Assembly: GCF_001541925.1 (NCBI RefSeq)
Contig: NZ_LQMW01000017.1
Location: 124,001 to 188,000, forward strand
From: Nitrosopumilus sp. Nsub
GTDB taxonomy: Archaea; Thermoproteota; Nitrososphaeria; Nitrososphaerales; Nitrosopumilaceae
DNA: 64,000 nucleotides
Reading direction: 5' to 3'
Position numbers and translations under genes: made by a program. This document shows positions 24,296 through 33,194 of this stretch, one piece after another; positions within the stretch are counted from its first letter, which is position 1, and the number at the start of each line of letters is the position of its first letter. The notes beneath the pieces were generated by a model, which searched no databases, was not told the DNA's origin, and was given only the letters and a program-made list of their open reading frames with translations.

Positions 24296-26156
24296 TTTCT
24301 TTTTCCTCCTTTACAGCTTTTTTAGTTTCAGTTTCAATTTCAGTTTCAAGCATTTTCTTATAATTAGGTTCTTTTTTCTTTCCAGCTAATTCAGTACAAA
24401 ATTCTGCAATCATTGGAATATATTTTGCGTAGAGATTAGCTCTCTTTTTTGCTGCCTCTGCTTGACCACGTTTAGACATAAAGGAAGATAACTTTCTTGA
24501 TAAGAATTGCAAAGCTAATCTTAATTCTCTCTCTATTTCTTGTCTGTCTGCAACATTTTCTTTTCCAGCGGTTTTGTAAGGAATTCTTGTAGAACAAATA
24601 TGAGAAACAATAATGAATGGTGGTTCACCTTTTACTTTGTATCGTCCCCAATCAGTATCATTTACTACTTTGATAACTACATCACTGCCTTCATCATAAA
24701 GTAATGGAATTCTATTTGCATAACGATATACATGTGGGCCACCAGTTTTGATATCACCACCATAAGCTATTCCCATCTCAATTATGAATGGAAAACCAGA
24801 ATAAGCAGAAGCTGGGCGTTGAACTACAGCAACAAAATCAGGGTTAAAGAATTTCTTGATTCCTTTTTCTAGAGGTTCTGCACCTAATGGAGCCAAACAA
24901 CTAGAATCAGGAGCCATAAAATCATCAAATTTCTGAAGGGAGTCACTTAGATTGACAAGTTCTTGATTCGTTAGAGTTCCCATTCTTTTTTCAGGCTTTA
25001 ATTTAGCAAATTCTGCAAATTTTACTGCAGTTGTAGGCCCTACACGCTGAAATCTTTTTGTCAAAAATGTAGTTAGCGGCTCACCTTGAACAGTATTTGT
25101 TAGTTGTTTGTAATATTGACTTTCAGGATCCATGTCAATTGATTTTGATTGAGAATCACCAAAGTCCCAATAAAATAATTTTTTATTTGGCATGTCAATA
25201 TCCTCAATTCTAATTTTGTTTAATTTTTCAAAATCCATTTTCAAAAAGGACATTAAAGCAATTACAACTCGAACTTGACGTGGTAAATTTTTCCATTTCT
25301 TCTTTGCTTTATCCATGATAGAAGTAAAACTAAGATTCTTTTTTGATAAACCTAAATCTTTTCTAACTTTTTCAATCATTGCATCATCAATTGTAGGTAT
25401 TTCAAATTGAGACTCAACAATCATTCTTCTAATTCGTTCTACATCAATTCCATGTGGATGAGGACGAATAATAGTAGGTGGTGGTGGAATATCTTTTACA
25501 AATCTAGGATGACTGAATTTATTTCCTTTAGGATCATCAAAAGTAATTGATGCATATGGAGTAATTAAAGAAGTTTCATAAACATAATCTCTGATTTTGT
25601 TTCCAGCTTTTGAGTAATCACCTTCTAAACAAATACTTACACTCAAACCTTTTTTTGAAATATCTTTAGTAGTATGTTTCAAAATAACAGGTTTATTTTT
25701 TTGAATATCCAACAAAATTTCAAATTGATTTTGAATTTTTGCATCAGAAGAACTTTTAACAATTACAGGTTTGTTTGTTGTAATTTGTCCATACAAGATT
25801 GCCATTGTTGCACCCAATCCAAACATTCCTCTTGCCTGTTTTAATCCAAATTTTGAACCATAAAGTACAGTTCCAAATGCGAGAGGAATATGTTCTGCAT
25901 CAATTCCAGGTCCATTATCTTTTACAGTCAAAATATAGGGTTTAGGGTCAGGTTTATCAGGATCAACAGCCTTGATTGTAAGGTGTACATCTGGAAGAAT
26001 TCCCTTTTGATCACATGCATCTAATGCATTTTCAACAAATTCTCTAACTGCAGTATATAATGAGCGAGTAGGATTACTAAATCCAGCTAAATCACGATTG
26101 CTATAAAAAAACTCACTAGGCGAAATTTGGTTAAATTTTTCTTTAATAGAAGACAT
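24282..26156 (-). CDS. top6B: DNA topoisomerase VI subunit B
   Basis: GHKL ATPase subunit of topoisomerase VI. The ATP-binding motifs are EFVENALDACD (39-49), DNGPGI (80-85) and GMFGLGATMA (110-119). A helix-two-turn-helix and transducer domain follow; Lys in PGKEN-like segment YKTAGKENVADR. The C-terminal 20 residues are Glu/Lys-rich. 624 aa is slightly longer than many archaeal homologs. Gene order rio1-KH-top6B-top6A with 11-14-nt overlaps points to one transcript. Confidence 0.95.
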   Translation of the reverse strand: MSSIKEKFNQISPSEFFYSNRDLAGFSNPTRSLYTAVREFVENALDACDQKGILPDVHLTIKAVDPDKPDPKPYILTVKDNGPGIDAEHIPLAFGTVLYGSKFGLKQARGMFGLGATMAILYGQITTNKPVIVKSSSDAKIQNQFEILLDIQKNKPVILKHTTKDISKKGLSVSICLEGDYSKAGNKIRDYVYETSLITPYASITFDDPKGNKFSHPRFVKDIPPPPTIIRPHPHGIDVERIRRMIVESQFEIPTIDDAMIEKVRKDLGLSKKNLSFTSIMDKAKKKWKNLPRQVRVVIALMSFLKMDFEKLNKIRIEDIDMPNKKLFYWDFGDSQSKSIDMDPESQYYKQLTNTVQGEPLTTFLTKRFQRVGPTTAVKFAEFAKLKPEKRMGTLTNQELVNLSDSLQKFDDFMAPDSSCLAPLGAEPLEKGIKKFFNPDFVAVVQRPASAYSGFPFIIEMGIAYGGDIKTGGPHVYRYANRIPLLYDEGSDVVIKVVNDTDWGRYKVKGEPPFIIVSHICSTRIPYKTAGKENVADRQEIERELRLALQFLSRKLSSFMSKRGQAEAAKKRANLYAKYIPMIAEFCTELAGKKKEPNYKKMLETEIETETKKAVKEEKEIGNK

Positions 26157-26715
26157 CTTGATCTTCCCATAATTTCATTTTTTCTTGTTTGGTTCGTCTA
26201 TTAGCAGATTCCAATTTATCATAAACTGCACCGTGCATTCCACCACTAGATAAAGCAGAAATTGCATCAACCGCTAATCTTAATTTACTTGCATCACCTA
26301 TAATTGCAACAGTTCTTCCATAAACTGAAATGTGTGTATTAGTTAGATTTTCCATATTTTTTCTTGCTCTACCTCCTTCTCCAATGATCCTCCCTTTTAT
26401 CCGTTCAACATTAGCATTAGATTTTCCAACAAATTCTCTAAGATCAATTACATGTAAGGTATTTTCACCATCCAATAATGTCATTGCGTTTTCAGGAGAA
26501 AAACCTCTACCAATTGCAGTAACAATTTCAATTGCTTTGAAGGGTTGCATTTTTTCAACATCACCAGTAGATTTTATGAAAACTTCACCAGTATCACCAT
26601 CAATATCAAGTGAAACATAACATGATTTTTCAATTGAGGACTTTACATTTCCAGATTTTCCAATCAATGAACCAATTCTATCATTAGGTATACGAATTAA
26701 TTTTTCAAAGCTCAT
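26143..26715 (-). CDS. KH-domain RNA-binding protein, PNO1/Dim2-like
   Basis: 190 aa with two KH domains: IRIPNDRIGSLIGKSGNVK (residues 6-24) and GRIIGEGGRARKNMENL (about 107-123). This is the archaeal counterpart of Pno1/Dim2, a small-subunit assembly factor that in eukaryotes works with Dim1 and near Rio kinases. It follows rio1 with an 11-nt overlap and precedes top6B with a 14-nt overlap. Confidence 0.85.
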   Translation of the reverse strand: MSFEKLIRIPNDRIGSLIGKSGNVKSSIEKSCYVSLDIDGDTGEVFIKSTGDVEKMQPFKAIEIVTAIGRGFSPENAMTLLDGENTLHVIDLREFVGKSNANVERIKGRIIGEGGRARKNMENLTNTHISVYGRTVAIIGDASKLRLAVDAISALSSGGMHGAVYDKLESANRRTKQEKMKLWEDQDVFY

Positions 26716-27490
26716 TTACAATCTCCATAAATACATCATCAGAATTTTTAACAATCATTCCTCTTTTCTTAAAGAATCGTGTAATGTTATTAATGTCTCT
26801 TTTAAGAAATTCTTTTGAATTAGGATGTCTAAGATCCACAGCAGATCCTAAATCAAATACTACCAATCCAGAATCAGTTTTAAAAATATTATACTCTGAA
26901 AAATCACCATGAACTAGTTTGGCTTTATGATATAGATCCTTAAGTATAGAAATTGCTTGGGTGTAATCATTTTGTTCGATTTCAGAAGTTAATAGAGACT
27001 TACTGGGAGACCCATTAACACCTACAAAATCCATGGTAAGCACATTTTTTGTGATATAAAGCGGTCGTGGAACAGGAATTCCAGCATCATAGCATTGTGA
27101 TAAATTACGATATTCTTTTTTTGCCCAAAGATAGACTAAATTTTTGGTGCCTTTTTTGACATGTCTAAATCTAGGATCATCAGTTAGATAGGGTTCACGT
27201 TTTTTAAAATTTGAAGTACTAACCAAGTAAATTTTCAATGCCACATTTGAATCATCTTCAGCAACTCCCCAAAAAACAACAGATTCTTTTCCAGCACTCA
27301 CAGAACCATTAACATATGCAATTACATGATCTGTAATCATTTTGTAGAGGGTCATCACTGTTGGTTTGTCTAAAACTTCATTGATCACTTTTCCTTTTTT
27401 GAATCCATCATCAAGTTCTCTTCTTTTAGATTTTGAAATTAATTTTTTATCTATTTTAGATTCTAATTTTTTACTAAGAATGTCAGTCAT
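26705..27490 (-). CDS. rio1: RIO1-family atypical serine/threonine kinase
   Basis: Small-subunit maturation kinase. The ATP loop is degenerate as expected for RIO kinases (NGSVSAGKESVVFWG), the catalytic loop is VHGDFSEYNIF, and the metal-binding motif is VVFDLGSAVD. Length 261 aa matches Rio1. Its co-location with a PNO1-type KH protein and aIF2-beta is typical of archaea. Confidence 0.92.
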   Translation of the reverse strand: MTDILSKKLESKIDKKLISKSKRRELDDGFKKGKVINEVLDKPTVMTLYKMITDHVIAYVNGSVSAGKESVVFWGVAEDDSNVALKIYLVSTSNFKKREPYLTDDPRFRHVKKGTKNLVYLWAKKEYRNLSQCYDAGIPVPRPLYITKNVLTMDFVGVNGSPSKSLLTSEIEQNDYTQAISILKDLYHKAKLVHGDFSEYNIFKTDSGLVVFDLGSAVDLRHPNSKEFLKRDINNITRFFKKRGMIVKNSDDVFMEIVNEL

Positions 27491-27571
27491 TAGGTATTAT
27501 TTCTCACACTAGATAAAAGATATTTCTTTTTCAAAAAAATAGTTTGAAAAGAAGTATAGAAAAAATCCATC

Positions 27572-27868
27572 TTACGAATTAAAAACAATTAGAAATGGAA
27601 TTTCAGAGATTATTTTAACTCCAGATTCAGAACCAATTCCAAGACCAGTAGCTAAAGAAATTGTTTCTTTACCTACTAAATTTAAAATTGAAGCAGATTT
27701 CAATAGTGAGGCAGCTTCATTTTTATCAACTTTTTCATGCCCATAATAATTTTCACTGATGTGAATTTTTAATTCACCATCAATGACATCTTTTCCTATT
27801 AATTCGGCATCACACATATTCAACATTACATTTTTTTGATAATCAGTTATTCTAACAGAAAATTCCAT
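27572..27868 (-). CDS. DUF424 family protein
   Basis: 98-aa archaeal conserved protein. MLNMCDAELIGKDVIDGELK and VGKETISLATGLGIG are the recognisable blocks of the family. Structure-based guesses for the family suggest RNA binding, but the function is unknown. It starts at the TAATG junction with aIF2-beta, so it is translated with the initiation factor; this context is widely conserved in archaea. Confidence 0.8.
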   Translation of the reverse strand: MEFSVRITDYQKNVMLNMCDAELIGKDVIDGELKIHISENYYGHEKVDKNEAASLLKSASILNLVGKETISLATGLGIGSESGVKIISEIPFLIVFNS

Positions 27869-28290
27869 TATGCGTATTTACCTTTGAGAGTAGATTTTGC
27901 ACCACATGCTTCACAAATTAAAAATGAAATACGATTTTCTTTTGTAATTTTTGTATCAGGACTTTTACATGTAGGACATTCAACATAATCTTTAACATAA
28001 ATTTGAAATAATCTTGTAAAATCATCAGGAGCCCTACGACCAACAAACATTGCTTTATCCCCTAATCGTTCTGCGGGAACTGCAAATTCTTTTGATAAGT
28101 ATTGAAGTACTTTATCAGGTTCCCTTCGTAAAACTTTAGGAAATTCTGAAAAATTACGTAAAAATGTTTTTTGGCCTTCCCACATTACATCTACTACAGG
28201 TAGTTCAAATCTAGCTGAAGATTTTTCATTGGAATCACCTAATTTATCTTCAATACGTTTAAGCAATTTCTCATAATCAGATTTAGTCAT
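27868..28290 (-). CDS. eif2b: Translation initiation factor aIF2 subunit beta
   Basis: Subunit of the Met-tRNA delivery factor. The LLKRIEDKLG start, RHL-type middle and the C-terminal zinc ribbon, CPTC...CEAC (about residues 108-130), match aIF2-beta. Length 140 aa is normal. In a run with DUF424 and rio1 on one strand. Confidence 0.93.
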   Translation of the reverse strand: MTKSDYEKLLKRIEDKLGDSNEKSSARFELPVVDVMWEGQKTFLRNFSEFPKVLRREPDKVLQYLSKEFAVPAERLGDKAMFVGRRAPDDFTRLFQIYVKDYVECPTCKSPDTKITKENRISFLICEACGAKSTLKGKYA

Positions 28291-28356
28291 AAAAAAACGT
28301 GGAGAGTATTCCCTATATTGTTTTTGAAAAAGTGGAATCGAGTAAACTAATGTTCT

Positions 28357-28509
28357 CTATTCTTTTGGCATTGCACCAATACGGAATACATTTGTTCCAC
28401 AAGTTGGACATGAGCCTTTGACAGCTGGTCGTCCATTCTTTAATTTGACTTCTTTCGGATCTTTGATTTCCGTTTTTGCTCTACATTTTACACAATATGC
28501 TTGAACCAT
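28357..28509 (-). CDS. DUF5679-type small zinc-ribbon protein, 50 aa
   Basis: Minus-strand frame from ATG 28509 to TAG 28357 encoding MVQAYCVKCRAKTEIKDP at the start and RPAVKGSCPTCGTNVF later: two CxxC pairs forming one zinc ribbon, the pattern of DUF5679. It is short and often missed. It lies 66 nt upstream of aIF2-beta on the same strand and may be the first gene of that operon. Role unknown. Confidence 0.8.
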   Translation of the reverse strand: MVQAYCVKCRAKTEIKDPKEVKLKNGRPAVKGSCPTCGTNVFRIGAMPKE

Positions 28510-28764
28510 TATGAAATTAAACAAAGTTTGGAAGTATTTAGGAAGAGGCTGTAAAAATTATTTCACTATCAAACTAGATGTACGTAGTTTTTTTTTAGGC
28601 ACAAAAAAATATCAAAACTAAATATTTTTGATAAAAAGAAGTATTTTTTTATAAAATAAGTAGTTTTTATTAATTAAAATTATAGTTTTTTCAAGATCTA
28701 ATTAATTAATTTTTGATTTATGAAAAATTATCAAATATAAACTAGGTTGTAGTAAAGATAGAAA
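28510..28764. promoter_or_regulatory. Divergent AT-rich spacer with 8-bp inverted repeat
   Basis: A 255-bp spacer between the minus-strand zinc-ribbon gene and the plus-strand membrane protein gene. It has no convincing frame. It holds an inverted repeat TATCAAAA (28610-28617) and TTTTGATA (28626-28633) with an 8-nt centre, and nearby CTATCAAA (about 28567) and TTATCAAA (about 28729) half-sites. The rest is A/T runs. It could be an operator for divergent promoters; in AT-rich DNA chance is a real alternative. Confidence 0.35.
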
Positions 28765-29262
28765 ATGGCATCAAAAAAAGGAATTGCAGTAACTGCAATA
28801 ATTTTAGTTGCAATTACTGGAGCCAGTTTTTTACTTTGGGTAATTCCACAAGAAAATGAAACAACATTCATTGTTACAGATTATCAAGGATATCTTAATG
28901 GAGTCGAAAACATACATGAAGTATTACAAGAATCAATTGATATAGAATATCAAAATCTTCGTGAAGGAAAAATCTCACCAGAAGATTACATTACAGTTAC
29001 TGAAATAACATCATCGCAAGTAACAACTCAGATTAGTGAATTTATTACTTCAAAACCATCTGAACAATGGCAAGAAAGTTACATCAATTACATGGATGCA
29101 ATGAAGAAATTCAATGAATATATTCTGGAAACTAAAGTTTTAGCCAATCAAATTCAAAATGAAAATCCAAATGAAGATATTTCACAGACAATAGAAAAAA
29201 TTGAATCTATAAAGGCTGAATCAATGGAATATGTCAAAAAATCAAATGAATTAAGACCATAG
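28765..29262 (+). CDS. Membrane-anchored extracytoplasmic protein, 165 aa
   Basis: An N-terminal hydrophobic segment (residues 6-26) followed by an acidic, mostly helical extracytoplasmic domain (NIHEVLQESIDIEYQNLREG, IEKIESIKAESMEYVKK). No recognised family. Acts presumably at the outer face of the membrane. The ATG has a long AT-rich spacer upstream and the next gene begins 70 nt downstream. Confidence 0.6.
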   Translation: MASKKGIAVTAIILVAITGASFLLWVIPQENETTFIVTDYQGYLNGVENIHEVLQESIDIEYQNLREGKISPEDYITVTEITSSQVTTQISEFITSKPSEQWQESYINYMDAMKKFNEYILETKVLANQIQNENPNEDISQTIEKIESIKAESMEYVKKSNELRP

Positions 29263-29332
29263 GCTCAAAAACCGAATTATACTAATCAGAGATGTTGGAA
29301 ATCATTAAAAACCAATCCCTCGTAAAAAAGTC

Positions 29333-30472
29333 ATGTCTCAAAGATCTTCAAAAGTACAAAAAGACATCAGCAAATCAACAGCTAACAAATTAGTTGTAAT
29401 TTGTGTTGATAGAGACAATGATGTTGGTGAAAAAACAGGAATTAGTACTCCAGTAGTAGGAAGAGATGCTTGTATAGAGGCAGCACAAAGATTAGCATTA
29501 GAAGATCCAGAGGATGCAGATTCCAATTCAATTTTTGCAGCAATTAAGACATATGAAGATTTGATCAGTAAAGGATATCAAGTTGAAGTAGCTACCATTA
29601 CAGGAGTTAAAAATCGAGGAGTTCAAGCAGATGAAAAAATTTTACAAGAAGCAAAAAGGATTTTAGAAAAATTCGATGCAAATGGTGCAGTGATTGTTTC
29701 AGATGGTGAAGATGATGAAAGTGTAATTCCAGTTATTCAAAATGTTCTACCAGTAGTATCAGTACAAAGAGTTGTAATGAAAGTAAGTAGAAGTGTAGAA
29801 TATTCTTACGCAGTTTTTGGAAAATATTTAAAAATGATTGCTTATGATACAAAATATTCAAAATTCTTTTTAGGAGTTCCAGGAATTCTTTTGTTAATTG
29901 GAGGAATCGGAACTGTTTTTGGATATACTGCAGAAATTTTTGCAGTACTTGTAAGTATTTTGGGTGGAGCATTTTTAATCAGAGCATTTGACATAGATAG
30001 AGCATGGTCAAGCTGGTCAAAACCTACGCCGACAGGTTTTATCAGAATGTTTACAATGGTTACAGGAGTATTGCTGATTCTATCATCAGTGCCAGCTGGA
30101 ATTAGTACTATTGATCAACAAGTAATTGAATCAAATGATGGAGTTATTGAAAGTATGTCAAATCAAATTGTTCTTGGACAATTTGTAGCAGGCTCATTAC
30201 CAATTCTATGGATTGGTTTGGGAGCAATTTTTGCAGGAACGTTACTTAGTAATTGGATTGGAGGAATTCCAAGACAAATTAGCGATATACTAAGAATTAT
30301 TGTTTTAATTTCATTATATCCAATAATTGCTCAATTTACCAACATTATGATATTTGATGAAAGTTCATTCACATTAATTCCACCATTATTGGGCGGATTA
30401 GCAGTAACTCTAGTTTCAGCTACAATTCTGTTTAAAAAATACAGAAATCAAAAAGGACAAGAAATGGTTTAA
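29333..30472 (+). CDS. DUF373 family membrane protein
   Basis: 379 aa. The cytoplasmic N-terminal half starts KLVVICVDRDNDVGEKTG and has ANGAVIVSDGEDDESVIPVI, the alpha/beta domain of DUF373. The C-terminal half has about five hydrophobic helices (residues 180-200, 205-225, 240-262, 285-310, 320-365). The family is widespread in archaea with unknown function. A TATA-like TTAAAAACC lies about 25 nt before the ATG. A cis-prenyltransferase follows, so a link to polyprenyl lipids is possible but only inference. Confidence 0.8.
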   Translation: MSQRSSKVQKDISKSTANKLVVICVDRDNDVGEKTGISTPVVGRDACIEAAQRLALEDPEDADSNSIFAAIKTYEDLISKGYQVEVATITGVKNRGVQADEKILQEAKRILEKFDANGAVIVSDGEDDESVIPVIQNVLPVVSVQRVVMKVSRSVEYSYAVFGKYLKMIAYDTKYSKFFLGVPGILLLIGGIGTVFGYTAEIFAVLVSILGGAFLIRAFDIDRAWSSWSKPTPTGFIRMFTMVTGVLLILSSVPAGISTIDQQVIESNDGVIESMSNQIVLGQFVAGSLPILWIGLGAIFAGTLLSNWIGGIPRQISDILRIIVLISLYPIIAQFTNIMIFDESSFTLIPPLLGGLAVTLVSATILFKKYRNQKGQEMV

Positions 30473-30547
30473 GAAGAATAAAATCGATTTTTGATCTATT
30501 TTTTAAAAAACACTGATATCATCAGATAATCATCAATTTTTAGAGAA

Positions 30548-31339
30548 ATGAGTAAAGTAAAGGACATTGTTTTACAATTATCTGGATTATACAGAATATA
30601 TGGAAAAAAATTAGAAAATGAAATCAAAACAGGAGATATTCCTAATCATATTGCATTAATTTTAGATGGAAATAGACGATGGGCAAAAAGACATTTAGAA
30701 ATTAGTAAAAAAGGACATTGGAAAGGAGCAGATGCAGTTGAGAATTTACTTGATTGGTGTGAAGAATTTAATATCAAAATTGTTACGCTTTATGCATTAT
30801 CAGCAGAAAACTTAGAAAGAAAAGATAACGAACTAGAAGATCTCTATGAATTAATTAGAATGAGATTAGAAAAATTATACAACGATCCAAGAATACATAG
30901 ATGTAAAATGAGAGTTAAAGCAATTGGAAGAATAGAATTACTTCCAGAGTCAATTAAAGAAGTTTTAACTAGATTAGATAATGTAACAAAAAATTACGAC
31001 AATCATTTTCTAAATATTGCATTAGCTTATGGGGGTCAGTACGAATTAGTTGATGCAGTAAAAAAAATTGGAGAGAAAATTAAGGAAGGAGATTTGAAAA
31101 TTGAAGAAATCACAAAAAAAGAAATTGAATCTAATCTATATACATCACATTTACCACAATCAGCACCAGATATGATTTTACGCACATCAGGAGAAAAAAG
31201 ATTAAGTGGGTTTTTGATGTGGCAAAGTGCATATAGTGAATTAGTTTTCATGGATATTTTTTGGCCAGAATTTAGAAAGATTGATTTAATGAGAGCCATT
31301 AGAACATTTCAAGAAAGGAAAAGGAGATTAGGAAAATGA
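30548..31339 (+). CDS. uppS: Cis-prenyltransferase (polyprenyl diphosphate synthase, UppS family)
   Basis: Makes long-chain polyprenyl diphosphate, the lipid carrier for protein glycosylation and surface polymers. The catalytic P-loop is IALILDGNRRWAKRH (residues 36-50), with TLYALSAENLER and the C-terminal RTSGEKRLSGFLMWQSAYSE block all present. 263 aa is normal. The stop overlaps the Nudix gene start by 4 nt. Confidence 0.93.
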   Translation: MSKVKDIVLQLSGLYRIYGKKLENEIKTGDIPNHIALILDGNRRWAKRHLEISKKGHWKGADAVENLLDWCEEFNIKIVTLYALSAENLERKDNELEDLYELIRMRLEKLYNDPRIHRCKMRVKAIGRIELLPESIKEVLTRLDNVTKNYDNHFLNIALAYGGQYELVDAVKKIGEKIKEGDLKIEEITKKEIESNLYTSHLPQSAPDMILRTSGEKRLSGFLMWQSAYSELVFMDIFWPEFRKIDLMRAIRTFQERKRRLGK

Positions 31340-31755
31340 TTGAAGAGACATCTGCAGGAATTGTGATTTTTAGAAAAGAAGAAACAAAAAATTTATTTTT
31401 ATTATTGCATTATCCATCAGGTCATTGGGATTTTGTAAAAGGTAAAATGGAGAAAGATGAAACAACTCATCAAACAGCAATAAGAGAAGCAAAAGAAGAA
31501 ACAGGAATTACCGACATTACATTTATAGAAAATTTTGAAGAGTGGATTGAATATAATTTCAAATATCAAGGAGAATTAGTTCAAAAAAAAGTGGTGTTCT
31601 TTTTAGCAGAAACAAAAACAAAGGAAATTAAAATTTCACATGAACATAGTGGATATACATGGTTGGACTATAATTCATCAATGGAAAAAACAACATTTGA
31701 TAATGCAAAAACAGTTCTTACTAAAGCTCAAAAACTATTATCAAATACTTTGTGA
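31336..31755 (+). CDS. Nudix hydrolase (Ap4A hydrolase-like)
   Basis: 139 aa with a complete Nudix box, GKMEKDETTHQTAIREAKEE followed by TGI (residues 36-58). The N-terminus SAGIVIFRK and HWDFVKGK resemble bis(5'-nucleosyl)-tetraphosphatase of archaea. Substrate is inferred. It overlaps the cis-prenyltransferase by 4 nt and the convergent pyrF by 15 nt. Confidence 0.85.
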   Translation: MIEETSAGIVIFRKEETKNLFLLLHYPSGHWDFVKGKMEKDETTHQTAIREAKEETGITDITFIENFEEWIEYNFKYQGELVQKKVVFFLAETKTKEIKISHEHSGYTWLDYNSSMEKTTFDNAKTVLTKAQKLLSNTL

Positions 31756-32475
31756 TTGTAATTCTTTGGCAACATTAACAGGATTCTTAGCATTCAAAAT
31801 AGTTCTACCTACAATCAAGTAATTAGTTCCTGAAGATATCACTTCAGATGCATTTCCGCCCTGAGTACCAACTCCAGGTGAAAATATACTAAGATTTTTT
31901 CCTGCCTGCTTAGAACAGTATTGAATAATTTTTGGAAATGTTGCACCTACTACAATTCCATCTACTTTTGCTGTTAATGCCCAATTTAGAAATAATTGGT
32001 ATAATTGCTGTTTTTTACCCATTTTAATTTCCATATCATATGACAATTTAGCCTCAGGTGCGCTCATATGACACAAAGTAATCACACCATTTTTTTCTTT
32101 ATGAGAAGATTTTACTAAATTTTTCAAACTATCTAATCCCATGATAGGATTTGCAATAACAGCATCAAATCCCAAATTCCATAAATGTTCAGTTGTTACA
32201 CGATTAGTATTTCCAATATCATTTAATTTGATATCTGCAATTGTTTGTAATCCATAATCATGTGCCGTTTTATTGATTTTAATTATTTCTTTAGAACTTA
32301 AAGGAAGAAGTAAATGAAAATTTAATTTAATTCCACAAAGATATGGATTTAATTTTTTAATATTTTGAATAGTTTTGTTTTGTAAATTTTTTTCTGATGA
32401 ATCATAATCATTTGCAAGAATTACTTTGCCATTACTTTTTGATAATTGTGAAAGTCTAGTTTTGAAGGTGGCCAT
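31741..32475 (-). CDS. pyrF: Orotidine 5'-phosphate decarboxylase
   Basis: Final step of UMP synthesis. The catalytic DIKLNDIG (D-x-K-x-x-D) is present, with ILANDY at the N-terminus and the phosphate-binding end FSPGVGTQGGNA plus IVGRTI. The longest frame begins with TTG 32481, but the ATG at 32475 (244 aa) is preferred; either way it overlaps the end of the upstream hypothetical gene. Confidence 0.9.
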   Translation of the reverse strand: MATFKTRLSQLSKSNGKVILANDYDSSEKNLQNKTIQNIKKLNPYLCGIKLNFHLLLPLSSKEIIKINKTAHDYGLQTIADIKLNDIGNTNRVTTEHLWNLGFDAVIANPIMGLDSLKNLVKSSHKEKNGVITLCHMSAPEAKLSYDMEIKMGKKQQLYQLFLNWALTAKVDGIVVGATFPKIIQYCSKQAGKNLSIFSPGVGTQGGNASEVISSGTNYLIVGRTILNAKNPVNVAKELQSQSI

Positions 32476-33142
32476 AATCAACTAGTGGATGAGTATCCTT
32501 CAATTTTATTATTTTGATGTAAGAGTAGCCATGTTCAGAGGGATTTTGAACAAAAGTAGGTTCAATTCCATTTGTTGTAGAAAATTTGATAAATGGATTT
32601 TCAGGTTCACTGTTTAATACAACATGACAAAAATATGATGTTCCCTCATCATTAAAATTCATAAAAACTCCAAGAAGCCATTTATCGTTATGAGGAAATA
32701 AAAACAACGGGAAAGGAACCTCATCAAAACCCCATGTGAGTTTTGCAAGACTAGATAAATCCTCTAGTTCAATAGGCTGATACCGATCAAGTGTTCCATT
32801 ACCAGGTTGTAATGTTTTTGGAAGAGACTTAATTCTAATAATTGGAGAATATAATTTACTAGAGTCAGAAGTAGAATCTACAATTTGGGATTCTTCCTTT
32901 CCAGATTTTAATCCATAACAAAGGTAATCACCATTATGTTCTAAAGGAGTATAGTAAACAATTGGTTTTTCTTTTAATACATCCATTTGTACAGATAAAA
33001 TTTTTTTACCATCATGATTGTGTGAAAAAGATACACGTGGTGCACGCTCAAGTGCACAAACTAATCTTGTAAATTCTAAAGTTGAATGTACTTGAATGTA
33101 TCGAGGTAATTTATCAACAGTAGAAGTTTCTAATTTGTCCAC
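32456..33142 (-). CDS. Conserved hypothetical protein, 228 aa
   Basis: Soluble protein with mixed alpha/beta composition (LPRYIQVHSTLEFTRLVCAL, KPIVYYTPLEHNGDYLCYGL, FPHNDKWLLGVFMNF). No catalytic motif or family recognised. It overlaps pyrF by about 20 nt and so probably shares its transcript; that does not by itself indicate a pyrimidine role. Confidence 0.6.
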   Translation of the reverse strand: MDKLETSTVDKLPRYIQVHSTLEFTRLVCALERAPRVSFSHNHDGKKILSVQMDVLKEKPIVYYTPLEHNGDYLCYGLKSGKEESQIVDSTSDSSKLYSPIIRIKSLPKTLQPGNGTLDRYQPIELEDLSSLAKLTWGFDEVPFPLFLFPHNDKWLLGVFMNFNDEGTSYFCHVVLNSEPENPFIKFSTTNGIEPTFVQNPSEHGYSYIKIIKLKDTHPLVDYGHLQN

Positions 33143-33194
33143 ATAGATTTGTAAAAGATTATCAAATTAAACTTATCCAAAAATCTAGAGCCTG

